The translations under genes and the position numbers were made by a program. A stretch of 64,000 nucleotides of DNA from UBA8438 sp963934795 (GTDB lineage: Bacteria > Acidobacteriota > Vicinamibacteria > Vicinamibacterales > UBA8438). Below, piece after piece: positions 17,903 through 26,883 of this stretch. The stretch is taken from contig CAWWAF010000007.1 in the NCBI GenBank assembly GCA_963934795.1, forward strand, positions 1-64,000, written 5' to 3'. The notes beneath the pieces are model-generated. The model saw only the letters and a program-made list of their open reading frames with translations, was not told the DNA's origin and ran no database searches. Positions within the stretch are counted from its first letter, which is position 1, and each line of letters starts with the position of its first letter.

Positions 17903-20359
17903 TCAGAAGCCGAAACCCAGCCGCAGCGCGACCGTGCTCCCGATGCTTTTTCTGAAGGAACCAAAGCCCTGGCTGGCTAGATTTGAGAGGACGTCGCGTG
18001 GGTTGTCGTGACTCGTCAGGTTGTAGAACTGGACCCCGATGTCGACCCGCCGACCTGCGAGCTCCATGCGTTTCGTCACCGCGAGGTCCGCCGAGAAAAA
18101 CGTCGAAAAATCGGCGCTATTGCGCTGACCGACGGCGGAATAATTCTCAGCAAAGACGGTGTAGGGAAACCCGTTTCGCCACTCGATCCCGGGGGTCATG
18201 ACGATGCCTCGCGACAACCGCACCACCCCCCACAGCAAGAGTCGATTGGGCACTTCGAAAGGCTGGAATGACTGCTGGTTGTCGAGAACGAGCGGGTCCC
18301 GTCGGTTGTCATAGATCTCCCCGAAGTCGTTGAGATCGCCTTCGGCCCGTATCTTCGAAAACGACGCATAGAGGTCGCCGTGATCGTTCGCCAACGTCCA
18401 TCGCAGGGTGGCATCGAACTCTCAACTGGTCAGACGCCCGGTTGACGAGAGGACCAGCGCCGGGGCCGCCACGTCGGTCACACGGTTGACGACCAACCGG
18501 TTGCTCGCACGATTCTCGCGATAATTCACACGGAGCAGCAACGAATCGGTGAGCTGCCTATCGAACTCGACATTCCATACCTGACTCGTCGGCTCCTCAA
18601 GGCCTCCAGGCGCAATTCTGTTCTCGAACACGAGCGGGGCACTCCGAGCGGTGCCGGTCACCTCGTAGTCCTGCTCTACCCGCTGCTGAAACCGCTCGAA
18701 TGCGCCAACCTTCAGAAAAGTCTGGTCGAAGAACAAGCCCCACCCTCCCTTGAGGAGCGTGCGACCGGTCCGGTCCAGCGCCAACGAGAAGGCCGTCCGT
18801 GGCGACAGGTGACTCTCGTCAATCATCGAGCTCTTGTCGAATCGCAGCCCGAGATCCAGGGCCAGTCGCGGACTCACCTGCCAGTGGTCCTGCACATAAC
18901 CCGAGGTCATCACGTCCGAGGCGTCGATGTCGCCGGCTCCACGAAAGGTGATCCGTTTCAGCAGGCGCCCATCGCCCCCACGCACCTCGATGGGACCGCT
19001 CCGGTCGATGCCGTCAAATGAGGTCGCGAATACCTGCGCGCCGATCTTGACCAGATGCTGCTGGTCTCTCCATCTCCAGCTTTGTAACCGAGCCACCCCC
19101 AACTCCAGCTGTGTGCTGGTCCGATCGATTTCGTTGAAGTAGTTGCCGCGAAGTCCATCAGGGGTGAGCTGCGCCGGTCCGATGCCCTCGGGACGAACCG
19201 CCACGTCGAACCCTCGGACCGCAACCTGTGTCTGCCACAGGGTATTCGCGCCGGTGGACAATTCGTCAACCAGCCCCACGTTCCAACCACCGAGCGTGGC
19301 CTCCGGGCTCGCCTCCCCATAATCTATGGAGTTCATCCCCAGGTTGTCCACATCGGACGGGAAGACCGACAGAGTCCCCGTCATTGAGTGACGGTCGCTG
19401 AGCTTGACGTCCACCTGAGTGAACATGTCGAACCCCTCGACGATCTCCTCCGTCTCGCCTGGGATGTTCTCTCTGACCTCGGAGCGGACGAATCGGTAGG
19501 CGAACGCCTGCGAAATCCAGGCACGGCCCCGCTTGAGTGGACCGCTGGCCTGCACCCGCGGTGTCGCGGTGTTGATCCCGGCGATTGTGCCACCGCGGAA
19601 TCGGGGCTTCGGAATCAAGCTGCCGACGTTGACATCCCAGTGGTCGTCACCCGCGACCGTGCGAATCTCGGTGACCGCGCCGGACACGCGCCCGTATTCC
19701 GCCGAGTAGGGCACCGAGTGCACTTCCACCGTATCGATGACGCTCAACGGCAATTCGAACGCGAACTGACCGGTCACGGGATCGGTGGCGTTGGCCCCAT
19801 TGACCAGCAGGGTGCTCTGGCTCGGGCGGGTGCCGTTGAAGCTGAGGCGTCCGCGCGGATCACGCACGACACCAGGCAAGAGTGGCAAGGCGTCCTGAAA
19901 ACGATCGGTCGGGAGTTGGAAAATCTGGAGAAATTCTGTCTGGAATTCGTCTTTTTCGAGCGGTTGCCCCGCGCCCGTGGAGCCGTCGACGGTGACCACC
20001 TCGTCGATCGGAGCAACCTCCAGGCTCAACGGCAATTCGACCGTCTGGCCCGGGACGACGTCGACCGGCCCCACCATACCCGACGCGTATCCAGACAGCT
20101 CCGCTGCCACCACATACGATCCAGACGGCAGCGCGGTGAACGCGAAGGTGCCCTCGGCGTCCGTCACTGTGGCATCGAGCACCGGGTCGACTGAGGGAGC
20201 GGCGTCCTCGCCGGCGTCCACACTTGCCAATGTCACGGTCACCCCCGGGAGCACATGGTTGGCAGCGTCAACGACGACCCCGACGATACTCGCGGTCTGG
20301 GCTTCGGCCCCCACCGGCGACATGGCGACAAGACACAACCCCACGCCGCAAGAGAGCAC
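17903..20359 (-). pseudogene. TonB-dependent receptor gene with in-frame TGA
   Basis: Encodes an acidobacterial-type TonB-dependent outer-membrane receptor of about 817 residues, interrupted by TGA at 18422-18424. From GTG 20359: signal peptide, carboxypeptidase-regulatory (Ig-like) domain, plug with DRFQDALPLLPGVVRD and AEYGRVSGAVTEIRT, and beta-barrel. After STGRLTS comes TGA, then the same frame continues with EFDATLRWTL and ends in a normal outer-membrane C-terminus, LRLGFGF (terminal Phe). TGA is one C-to-T change from CGA (Arg). All other barrel sequence is preserved, so the loss is recent, a sequencing artefact, or the stop is read through. The truncated product would lack about 170 residues of barrel. 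Confidence 0.85.
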
Positions 20360-20709
20360 CCGACCCAGCCCCCCGGAACGATATCACCGTCTTGGCTCAC
20401 ACGAGGTGGACGGACGGGCATCTCCGGCCAGCGCCCCGGTCGGCTGGCCATCACGGGTCAGAGGGTTGTACGCTCGCAGCTGCGTCTGTCGCCATAACGG
20501 CGACCGCCCTTTCGCGTGGCCTGTCCCAGAGTCGGGCGTGGTGCAGGAGAGAAACACCTGATGTGCGACACGATTCACGACGCAGTCGACGCCCCCGTCG
20601 CTGCGAGTGCGCTCAACCGACCGGATCGACTCAACCCGTTGATTCACTGCCAGCGGCGCCAGAGTGGCAGCCGTCTCAGCGCGCCGACGCGAACCGTTGG
20701 GGCGTCCTT
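20360..20709. other. Divergent intergenic region
   Basis: About 350 bases between the diverging receptor and LOG-family genes. Open frames cross it, but none shows protein-like sequence or a good ribosome binding site. It should hold the promoters of both genes; I could not pick out convincing -35/-10 boxes. Confidence 0.5.
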
Positions 20710-21480
20710 GTGACGATCACGCCACCGATGGACCCCGCCGACCGCGACAACCGGATCCTGCTCGAAGGGCCCCAGGGGCGCCTCAAAGATCTGTGGCTGG
20801 TCCTCAGGTCCGTCAGAGACTTCATCGCCGGGTTCCGCGGTCTGCACTTCGTAGGCCCGTGCGTCACGGTGTTCGGCTCGGCGCGGTTCAAGCCAGATCA
20901 CCCCTACTACGCGCTGGGCCGCGAAGTGGGCGCCGGCCTGGCCCATCTTGGTTTCACGGTGATGACCGGTGGAGGTCCCGGACTCATGGAGGCGGCCAAC
21001 CGCGGCGCGAAGGAAGCCGGCGGACGATCGGTCGCATGCAACATCCGGTTGCCGAATGAGGAGGGCGCCAATCCGTATCTGGACCACTCCGTCCAGGCCC
21101 ACTACTTCTTCGTGCGGAAAGTGCTGCTCTTCAAGTACTCGTACGCATTTGTGGCGCTGCCAGGGGGCTTCGGCACCATGGACGAGCTGTTCGAGGCGTT
21201 GACCCTCGTGCAAACCGGCAAGATCCAGAGCTTTCCGATCGTCTTGATGGGCACCAGCTACTGGCGCCGGCTCCTGCATCTCATCCACCGAATGGAACGG
21301 GAGGGGACGATCAGCGCGAACGACCTCAGCCTGTGGCTGACGACCGACGATCTGGACGAGGCGATGGCGCATATCCGCGCCCACACCGTCGACCGATTCG
21401 GATTGCTCAAGCGTCCGGAACCGAAACCGTCTCGTGTGCTCGGCGAACCACGGGTCCTGCCACGCTCAAGCCCGCGGTAG
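20710..21480 (+). CDS. LOG-family protein (TIGR00730)
   Basis: About 256 residues of the LOG/lysine-decarboxylase-like family, whose characterised members release cytokinin bases or cleave nucleoside 5'-monophosphates to base and ribose 5-phosphate. GGGPGLMEA at 87-95 and PGGFGTMDELFE at 151-162 are the phosphoribohydrolase motifs. It has an extra 45-residue N-terminal segment before the family core, as in the longer bacterial LOG group. The start is placed at GTG 20710 (ATG 20728 is an alternative); the frame stays open to 20224, but that part antisenses the TonB receptor gene. Substrate in this organism is unknown. Confidence 0.88.
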   Translation: MTITPPMDPADRDNRILLEGPQGRLKDLWLVLRSVRDFIAGFRGLHFVGPCVTVFGSARFKPDHPYYALGREVGAGLAHLGFTVMTGGGPGLMEAANRGAKEAGGRSVACNIRLPNEEGANPYLDHSVQAHYFFVRKVLLFKYSYAFVALPGGFGTMDELFEALTLVQTGKIQSFPIVLMGTSYWRRLLHLIHRMEREGTISANDLSLWLTTDDLDEAMAHIRAHTVDRFGLLKRPEPKPSRVLGEPRVLPRSSPR

Positions 21481-21498
21481 CGGGGCGGACGGGACCGC

Positions 21499-22035
21499 TC
21501 ACGGCAGGCTGAACCCGTCGACAGTCAAGACGTGCGCGCCATCGTCGTTCGCCAGCGCCACTGCGCCGCGCACTTGCACCAGATCCTCGCCCGCCGCTGC
21601 GACGAGCGCTCCGACACGGGGTCCGCCCAGGGCCAGGACACGGTCGTCCGGCAACCCCAATGCGACCCGACCGTCCTCCAGGACGAGACGGCCCACCGCC
21701 GTCAGCACCAACTCGTCCGGTGTGAAGCCTGCATTGCGGACGACATCCCACACCTCCTTCAACCCGACGGTCGTCCCGGGCGCCAACCCAAGCACCACCC
21801 GGCCCTGGTCGACCTGGATCTCGACACGCTCCACATGTTCGAGACGAGAGAACCGTCGCTCCAGTCCCTGCGCGCACGATGGGCAGCTCAGCTCGACGGA
21901 GAGGACCACCTCGACCATCCCCGACTCGCCCGTCCCCGCACCGCCCAGCGGCTGCGCATCAACCTGCCCACCCACCCCAAATGTGCACAGTCCGATCAAC
22001 AGCGCCCCGCCGAGCTCGCTGACACGTGTCGACAC
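21499..22035 (-). CDS. Secreted HMA-domain (heavy-metal-associated-like) protein
   Basis: A 178-residue protein with an N-terminal signal peptide (cleaved near VDAQ) and a heavy-metal-associated-like fold from about residue 41: VELSCPSCAQGLERRF carries the CxxC metal-binding pair at 51-54, and GFTPDE marks the end of the fold. The C-terminal 85 residues look like a small beta-rich domain, possibly an OB fold (VQVRGAV, HVLTVDGF). A periplasmic metal-binding or metal-transfer role is inferred. GTG 22035 lies three bases after the stop of the upstream small gene, so the two form an operon; a 14-base palindrome covers the start codon. Confidence 0.75.
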   Translation of the reverse strand: MSTRVSELGGALLIGLCTFGVGGQVDAQPLGGAGTGESGMVEVVLSVELSCPSCAQGLERRFSRLEHVERVEIQVDQGRVVLGLAPGTTVGLKEVWDVVRNAGFTPDELVLTAVGRLVLEDGRVALGLPDDRVLALGGPRVGALVAAAGEDLVQVRGAVALANDDGAHVLTVDGFSLP

Positions 22036-22037
22036 GT
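22024..22037. promoter_or_regulatory. 14-base palindrome at the HMA gene start
   Basis: ACGTGTCGACACGT is perfectly self-complementary and covers the GTG start codon (22033-22035) of the HMA gene; it overlaps a second palindrome, GACACGTGTC, at 22021-22030. A hairpin or repressor site controlling the second gene of the pair is possible but unproven. Confidence 0.35.
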
Positions 22038-22038
22038 T

Positions 22039-22344
22039 TTAGCCCCAGGCCGTGCCGAGAGCGTCAAGTCCGCCGCGGGCGAGATCCTCAGCGGTCATAT
22101 AGGGCTCGAGCTCCACTTCCGCATCGAAGGTCAGAAACAAGGGCTCAGCCGGACTCGGAATATCGGACGGCTCGCTCACATTGACGACCAGAGTTCCGCC
22201 ACGACGGCCCTTCGCGGACGTGAAGTAGGCCGCCTCCGGTTTGATCGCCTCGAGAATCCGTTGGATTTTCGGTCCAGCGCTACCGTCGCGGACAGCCGCG
22301 TTGAACGGACCGACGGGAAACCGTACGTGCATCAGCATCTTCAT
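22039..22344 (-). CDS. Small DUF3303-like protein
   Basis: A 101-residue cytoplasmic protein. MKMLMHVRFPVGPFNAAVRDG, IKPEAAYFTSAKGRRGGTLVV and a closing FLTFDAEVELEPYMTAEDL resemble small dimeric ferredoxin-like-fold proteins of the DUF3303/Dabb kind, without catalytic motifs. The ATG at 22344 has an excellent AGGAGG seven bases upstream; the open frame to 22374 is not used. It is the first gene of a pair with the HMA-domain protein. Function unknown. Confidence 0.8.
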   Translation of the reverse strand: MKMLMHVRFPVGPFNAAVRDGSAGPKIQRILEAIKPEAAYFTSAKGRRGGTLVVNVSEPSDIPSPAEPLFLTFDAEVELEPYMTAEDLARGGLDALGTAWG

Positions 22345-22595
22345 TGCAGACCTCCTGAGTGACTCTGTCTCCAATAGATAGGACGCACCTAACCGCGCGG
22401 ATAGGTGACACGATCACGCAGTTTAGTCCACCGGGTGCCGCCCCGGGAGATTCTCGGCGACGTTCGCCTCGACACCAGCCCCCAGACAATGCGGATGTTC
22501 AGCTGGGCAGTGAGGGGACCGCCGCACGGGTTCGAAACGGCGCTCCGCACCGGGACACGGGTCTCAGATCGGATGGCACAACAGATTCGCTTCGA

Positions 22596-23828
22596 CTACC
22601 GCAGGTCCACCGCGACTAAGATATCGGTGTTCCGTACGTAGAAACGACCGTCCGCCAGCGCCGGGTACGCCCGAACGACGCCAGGCAGAATCTGAGCTCG
22701 GACGATCGGCGAGAAACCGTCTGGCGAGGCGTCGGCCAAGAGCAGCTCTCCGGACTCCCGCTGAATCACGAGTTTGCCGCCAGCGAGCAAGATCGATCCG
22801 GCCCCGAAGCGGTCTTCGGTCCACCGCACCTGCCCCGTGTCCAGATCAACCGCGCGCAGACTGGGGCCGTATTCCTGGCGCCCGTGATACCCGTAGAGCA
22901 CGCCGTCACGCATCACCGCCGTCGCATAGTGATTCGTCATGCTCTCGTCGCCAGCCCATTCCTCTACGAGCGTCGTCCCCTCGACCCGGAGTAACGTGGC
23001 GCCTGTCTGGTAGCTGGACGAGATAAAAATACGGTTGCCGTCCACCAGTGGCGTCGCCGCGTTGACGGAAGAGCCTGACCGGGAACGCCAGCGTTTCTCG
23101 AACAACACCTGGCCAGACGCCGGGTCGAGACCGACGAGTCCATTTCGCGTAAAGAACAGCACGTGTCGACGGCCACCGAAGGTCGCGCCCACGGGCGACG
23201 AATAGCTGGATTCATCGGTCGTGGCGGTCCAGAGTTCATCGCCAGTTTCCGCATCGAACGCGACGATCCCTGCTCCGCCACCGCCAACGTTCGCAATCAG
23301 GCGCCCCTCTTCGACGAGCGGGGATCCCGCGGCACCAAAGAACCCCTTGCGCACCGCGTAGCGGGCGTGGGTATCAACCTGCCACAGCCCTGCCCCCGTC
23401 TCGAGGTCAACTGTATGCAGCTGCCCCTGCGCGCCGTAGGTGTGCACCCGACCGTCAGCCACAACGGGGACCGATCGCGGCCCTTCGTCAAATCCGAAAT
23501 CGTCCCGATAGGTGGTGGCGTAGACATATCGCCACATCGTCTCCCCTGACTCGGCCGCGAGCGCCTCCACCACCTCATCGCCACCGACACGATGAAACAG
23601 AATGACGCGATCACCGACCACGGCCGGGCCGGCAAATCCGGCCCCCACCGGTCGCTCCCAAAGGCGCGTGGGTCCGTCGTCGGCCCACGCGTCAGCCAGA
23701 CTCACGCCCGCATAGGTCCCATTACGGGTCGGCCCCAAGAACTGGGGCCAATCCTGCGCGGTCACCGCGACCTCGGCGACCAGACATCCTACAGTCAGGA
23801 CGAGCGCGTATCGCGAACGTGTGTTCAT
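22596..23828 (-). CDS. Secreted PQQ-like beta-propeller protein (DWPQFLG type)
   Basis: A 410-residue exported protein. After the signal peptide it begins with DWPQFLGPTRNG, the hallmark of the outer-membrane-assembly/quinoprotein-like propellers frequent in Acidobacteriota and Planctomycetes, followed by repeated blades of the form G(R/D)V...LD..TG..LW. Members bind PQQ or are non-enzymatic scaffolds; the sequence does not decide. It is one of three proteins of this type in the window (others at 26884 and 45576) and stands alone, ending 251 bases from the next gene of its strand. Confidence 0.85.
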   Translation of the reverse strand: MNTRSRYALVLTVGCLVAEVAVTAQDWPQFLGPTRNGTYAGVSLADAWADDGPTRLWERPVGAGFAGPAVVGDRVILFHRVGGDEVVEALAAESGETMWRYVYATTYRDDFGFDEGPRSVPVVADGRVHTYGAQGQLHTVDLETGAGLWQVDTHARYAVRKGFFGAAGSPLVEEGRLIANVGGGGAGIVAFDAETGDELWTATTDESSYSSPVGATFGGRRHVLFFTRNGLVGLDPASGQVLFEKRWRSRSGSSVNAATPLVDGNRIFISSSYQTGATLLRVEGTTLVEEWAGDESMTNHYATAVMRDGVLYGYHGRQEYGPSLRAVDLDTGQVRWTEDRFGAGSILLAGGKLVIQRESGELLLADASPDGFSPIVRAQILPGVVRAYPALADGRFYVRNTDILVAVDLR

Positions 23829-24030
23829 CGGTGTGCTCTCTCCTCAAGCCAACGCTATTGGGCGAGGTCCAGCGACCGGACCGGTCCCTGGCTGCCAGTG
23901 TACACGCCGTGATACCGCGCCCGACCGGCGCCCGGCCATCGCCCGGGCCAGCGACGACGCGTATCCGTTTTGCCAGATGCCGGCAAGATGACGTAGCCTT
24001 GTCGACATCCACGAAGAACGGACTCGACCG

Positions 24031-24873
24031 ATGACTCTGCCACCGCGTCCTCCTCGCGCCCTCATCCTGCTCATTGTGGCGGGACTCCTGGCCGCAGTGG
24101 CGGTGACGGCCAATGCGCAACGTGGCTACTTCAGAGAAGGCCGGGCTCCGGCTCGATACCCCCCTTCCTCGATGCCGGACCGAGATTTCGCATTCTGTAA
24201 ACTCGCCTACACGAGTGTCAGGTATGAAGACCTGGGCATGGGGTGGCGGACCGACTACCCGTATGCCGGCATCAATCTGATGACCCGGTATTCGGAACTG
24301 ACCACCGCACCCATCAGCACGGACAGGCGGGGCGAACCCAATCACTGGGTCGTCGAACTGACGGACAGAGAACTCTTCAATTGCCCGTTCATCATGGCGG
24401 CCGATGTCGGCACCATCGGCTTGAGTGGCGCCGAGGCCGACGGACTCCGCACCTATCTGCTCAAAGGCGGGTTTTTGTGGGTCGATGATTTCTGGGGCAC
24501 GCGTGCCTGGCAACATTGGAGTGCAGAGATCGCCAAAGTACTGCCACCAGGTCAGTACCCGATCAACGATCTGCCGCTGGATCACCCGGTGTTTCGTGCG
24601 CTGATGCACGTCGAGAAGGTGCCGCAGATCACGGCCATTCAATTCTGGGGCTGGAACGGCGGCAACACCTCTGAACGGGGCGCCGACAGCGTCGAAGCCC
24701 ACCTCCGGGCGATCACAGATGAGTCGGGGCGAATTCTGGTACTGATGTCGCACAACACGGATGTCGCCGACGCATGGGAGCGAGAGGGCGAAGACCCACG
24801 CTATTTCAAGCAGTTCTCGCCAAACGGCTACGGGCTTGGCATCAACGTGCTGCTCTACGCCATGAGTCACTAG
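24031..24873 (+). CDS. DUF4159 domain protein, exported
   Basis: A 280-residue protein with a signal peptide (residues 1-29, ending ANAQ) followed by a DUF4159 domain: FAFCKLAYTSVRYEDLGMGW, NCPFIMAADVG, YLLKGGFLWVDDFWG and a closing GYGLGINVLLYAMSH. DUF4159 is distantly related to glutamine-amidotransferase-like folds and is usually found in exported proteins near gliding or AAA ATPase/DUF58 clusters, but none of these neighbours is present. Function unknown. The thioesterase gene follows after 44 bases on the same strand and may be co-transcribed. Confidence 0.87.
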   Translation: MTLPPRPPRALILLIVAGLLAAVAVTANAQRGYFREGRAPARYPPSSMPDRDFAFCKLAYTSVRYEDLGMGWRTDYPYAGINLMTRYSELTTAPISTDRRGEPNHWVVELTDRELFNCPFIMAADVGTIGLSGAEADGLRTYLLKGGFLWVDDFWGTRAWQHWSAEIAKVLPPGQYPINDLPLDHPVFRALMHVEKVPQITAIQFWGWNGGNTSERGADSVEAHLRAITDESGRILVLMSHNTDVADAWEREGEDPRYFKQFSPNGYGLGINVLLYAMSH

Positions 24874-24917
24874 CGGCGCGTGCCAGCCGCCCTCTCCGGT
24901 CACCCCAACTCGCGCCT

Positions 24918-25394
24918 ATGACTCGCCCAGACCCAGCCACCCTCCGTGAACAGCTCCTCGCGCACGCTCGCGGCGTCGCGTTCTTCGAACTCATCGGGTT
25001 GGAGGTTCTGGACGCTGAACCAGGTCGCTCGTCCACACGACTACGAATGCGTCCTGATCTGGCGAACCCGATCGGCCTGATGCACGGCGGCATCATCGCC
25101 TCGCTCATCGACACCGGTCTTGCCTATGCGCTGTTGTTGCGCGAGGACATACAGGATGCCCTCCACGCTGGCCGTTCGCTCGTGACCGTCGACCTGCGTG
25201 TCAAATACCTGCGGCCGGTATCCGCCGGTGCGGTGACCTGCGAATCGCGGATCATCCGGATGGGTCGACAGATCATCCACATGGAGGCGGTCGTCACCAA
25301 CGACGACGGCAAAGAGGTCGCCCGCGGCGATGCGATCTACACCACAGCGACGCCGAGGACCCCGTCCCCGGACTCATCCGAGACCGCTGGATAG
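24918..25394 (+). CDS. PaaI-type hotdog thioesterase
   Basis: A 158-residue single-hotdog acyl-CoA thioesterase. The NPIGLMHGG segment near residues 50-58 is the conserved turn and helix start of the PaaI/YbgC-like group, and VDLRVKYLRP is the matching central strand. It would hydrolyse acyl- or aryl-CoA esters in the cytoplasm. The ATG at 24918 begins a normal-length protein; the frame open to 24774 overlaps the DUF4159 gene in another phase. A STAS-domain gene follows after 28 bases on the same strand. Confidence 0.87.
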   Translation: MTRPDPATLREQLLAHARGVAFFELIGLEVLDAEPGRSSTRLRMRPDLANPIGLMHGGIIASLIDTGLAYALLLREDIQDALHAGRSLVTVDLRVKYLRPVSAGAVTCESRIIRMGRQIIHMEAVVTNDDGKEVARGDAIYTTATPRTPSPDSSETAG

Positions 25395-25422
25395 CGGCGG
25401 CTGATCGCCGCACCGGCACGCC

Positions 25423-25782
25423 ATGGATGTTCACGAGCATACGTCCCACGGTGTCCCCGTGTTGGAGCTCAGCGGCCGCCTCACGTTGGAGTCGTTCGGT
25501 CAACTGAAGGACCGCGTGCGCCCGATCATCGACGCCGGCTCCAGCCAACTTGTCCTCGACCTGGGTGCCGTGTCCTATGTCGACAGTATCGGGGTGGCCG
25601 AGCTAATTCGTAGCCACGTCATGTTCGCGAACCGCGGCGGACGCCTCGTGCTGGCCTCGGTGCCCGACCATCTCACCCGACTGCTGCGACTGACCAGGCT
25701 GGACCAGATCGTGGAGTCGTGCGCTTCTCGGGACGACGCGGTTCACGCGTTGCGCGACGCCGAGCCAGCCCGGTCCGATTGA
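25423..25782 (+). CDS. STAS domain anti-sigma factor antagonist-like
   Basis: A 119-residue single STAS domain like SpoIIAA/RsbV. The core strand and turn are LVLDLGAVSYVDSIGVAEL; where SpoIIAA has DSSG with the phosphorylated second Ser, this protein has DSIG (Ser55, Ile56), so classical phospho-switching by a serine kinase may be absent or use Ser55. No anti-sigma kinase or phosphatase lies next to it; a partner-switching role with distant partners is inferred. The last gene of a possible DUF4159-thioesterase-STAS unit. Confidence 0.85.
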   Translation: MDVHEHTSHGVPVLELSGRLTLESFGQLKDRVRPIIDAGSSQLVLDLGAVSYVDSIGVAELIRSHVMFANRGGRLVLASVPDHLTRLLRLTRLDQIVESCASRDDAVHALRDAEPARSD

Positions 25783-25828
25783 TAACCAGCACGGACGGCC
25801 GGACCACGGGCGGCACAAGGCCCTGGTC

Positions 25829-26836
25829 CTAGAACGTCGCGATTGGGTTCAGCGGCGACCCGGTTCCCCCGACGACAGCCAGTGGCGCCGCCGAGAGCAT
25901 GAACTCCCAGCGGTCTTGTCGCGCGGCCTCTTCTGCCAAGGCCTCAAGGTCGAGATTGTCGAAGATACGGACGCCCATGGCCACGAGCACCAATTGATGA
26001 ATCGGCTGCGACACACCGTCCACGCCAGACGGCAGCGCATCGTTCGTGTAGTCGCTCCCGATCATCGCGACATCGCGCTCCTTGAGCCACGGGCCAACCG
26101 ACGCATGGAGCCCCGCCGCCAGCTGGCCGGTCGCCCAGGGGCCCACCTCGGCGCGGCGCGCCCACCGCCCCGAGCGCACCAGAAGAATGTCGCCCGGCTC
26201 GACCCGCACGCCGGCCTGCCGCTCCCACTCCTCGAGATCCTCGATGTAGATGGGGGTGCCCGGTTCCAGATATTCAACGCCTTTGAGCCGAGCGATGTCC
26301 ATCAGGATTCCCTTGGTCAGGATGCCCTGCTTGACGTCGAGAATGGACAGTTTCGAGCACCCGTCTTCGGTGACGTCATCGGCCTTCGTGAACCCGTTGT
26401 ACATCACCCCGTCATGCGACATATGGCAGAGCGAATCCATATGGCTGTGTGCATAGCCGTGATACGACACCGAGTACCGATCGCCGATGAACGGCCCGGT
26501 GCGGCCGACTCCGGACATCTCGTGGCTGAATGGCGACGTCGAGTCCTCTGCCTGCTCTGTCAGGTAGTTGTGCGACAGCGACACCGACACCCCCTCGCGC
26601 ACGAGGCTCGCCGCCTGTTTTCGCTTGTCGTTGGTAATGAGGTTGAGTGCGCCAAGTTGGTCATCGTCGCCCCAGCGACCCCAGTTCGACAGCTCGGTCA
26701 TCCAGCCATCGACCATCGCTTCCGTCACGTTCCGATTGGCCTGGGCCTGCGTATCGCCGCCACCAGGGCCACAGGCGAGTGCCACGCCCAACACGAGCGC
26801 GCTCGCCACCAGCACACGAGGTCTTGTTATCGTCAT
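25829..26836 (-). CDS. Cyclase-family (kynurenine formamidase-like) lipoprotein
   Basis: A 335-residue member of the PF04199 cyclase family, which includes kynurenine formamidase and isatin hydrolase. The metal-binding motif, usually HxGTHxD, reads HGYAHSHMDSLCH here. The N-terminus has a lipobox-like VALAC, so it is probably an exported lipoprotein. NWGRWGDDDQLGALNLIT near the start and WEFMLSAAPL at the end are conserved in this subfamily. A paralogue with matching blocks throughout lies at 39347. The beta-propeller gene at 26884 is upstream on the same strand, 47 bases away. Substrate unknown. Confidence 0.88.
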   Translation of the reverse strand: MTITRPRVLVASALVLGVALACGPGGGDTQAQANRNVTEAMVDGWMTELSNWGRWGDDDQLGALNLITNDKRKQAASLVREGVSVSLSHNYLTEQAEDSTSPFSHEMSGVGRTGPFIGDRYSVSYHGYAHSHMDSLCHMSHDGVMYNGFTKADDVTEDGCSKLSILDVKQGILTKGILMDIARLKGVEYLEPGTPIYIEDLEEWERQAGVRVEPGDILLVRSGRWARRAEVGPWATGQLAAGLHASVGPWLKERDVAMIGSDYTNDALPSGVDGVSQPIHQLVLVAMGVRIFDNLDLEALAEEAARQDRWEFMLSAAPLAVVGGTGSPLNPIATF

Positions 26837-26883
26837 GTCTCATTCCTCCGAAGATGCCGCCAGGCACACCTTCGACACCGGAA

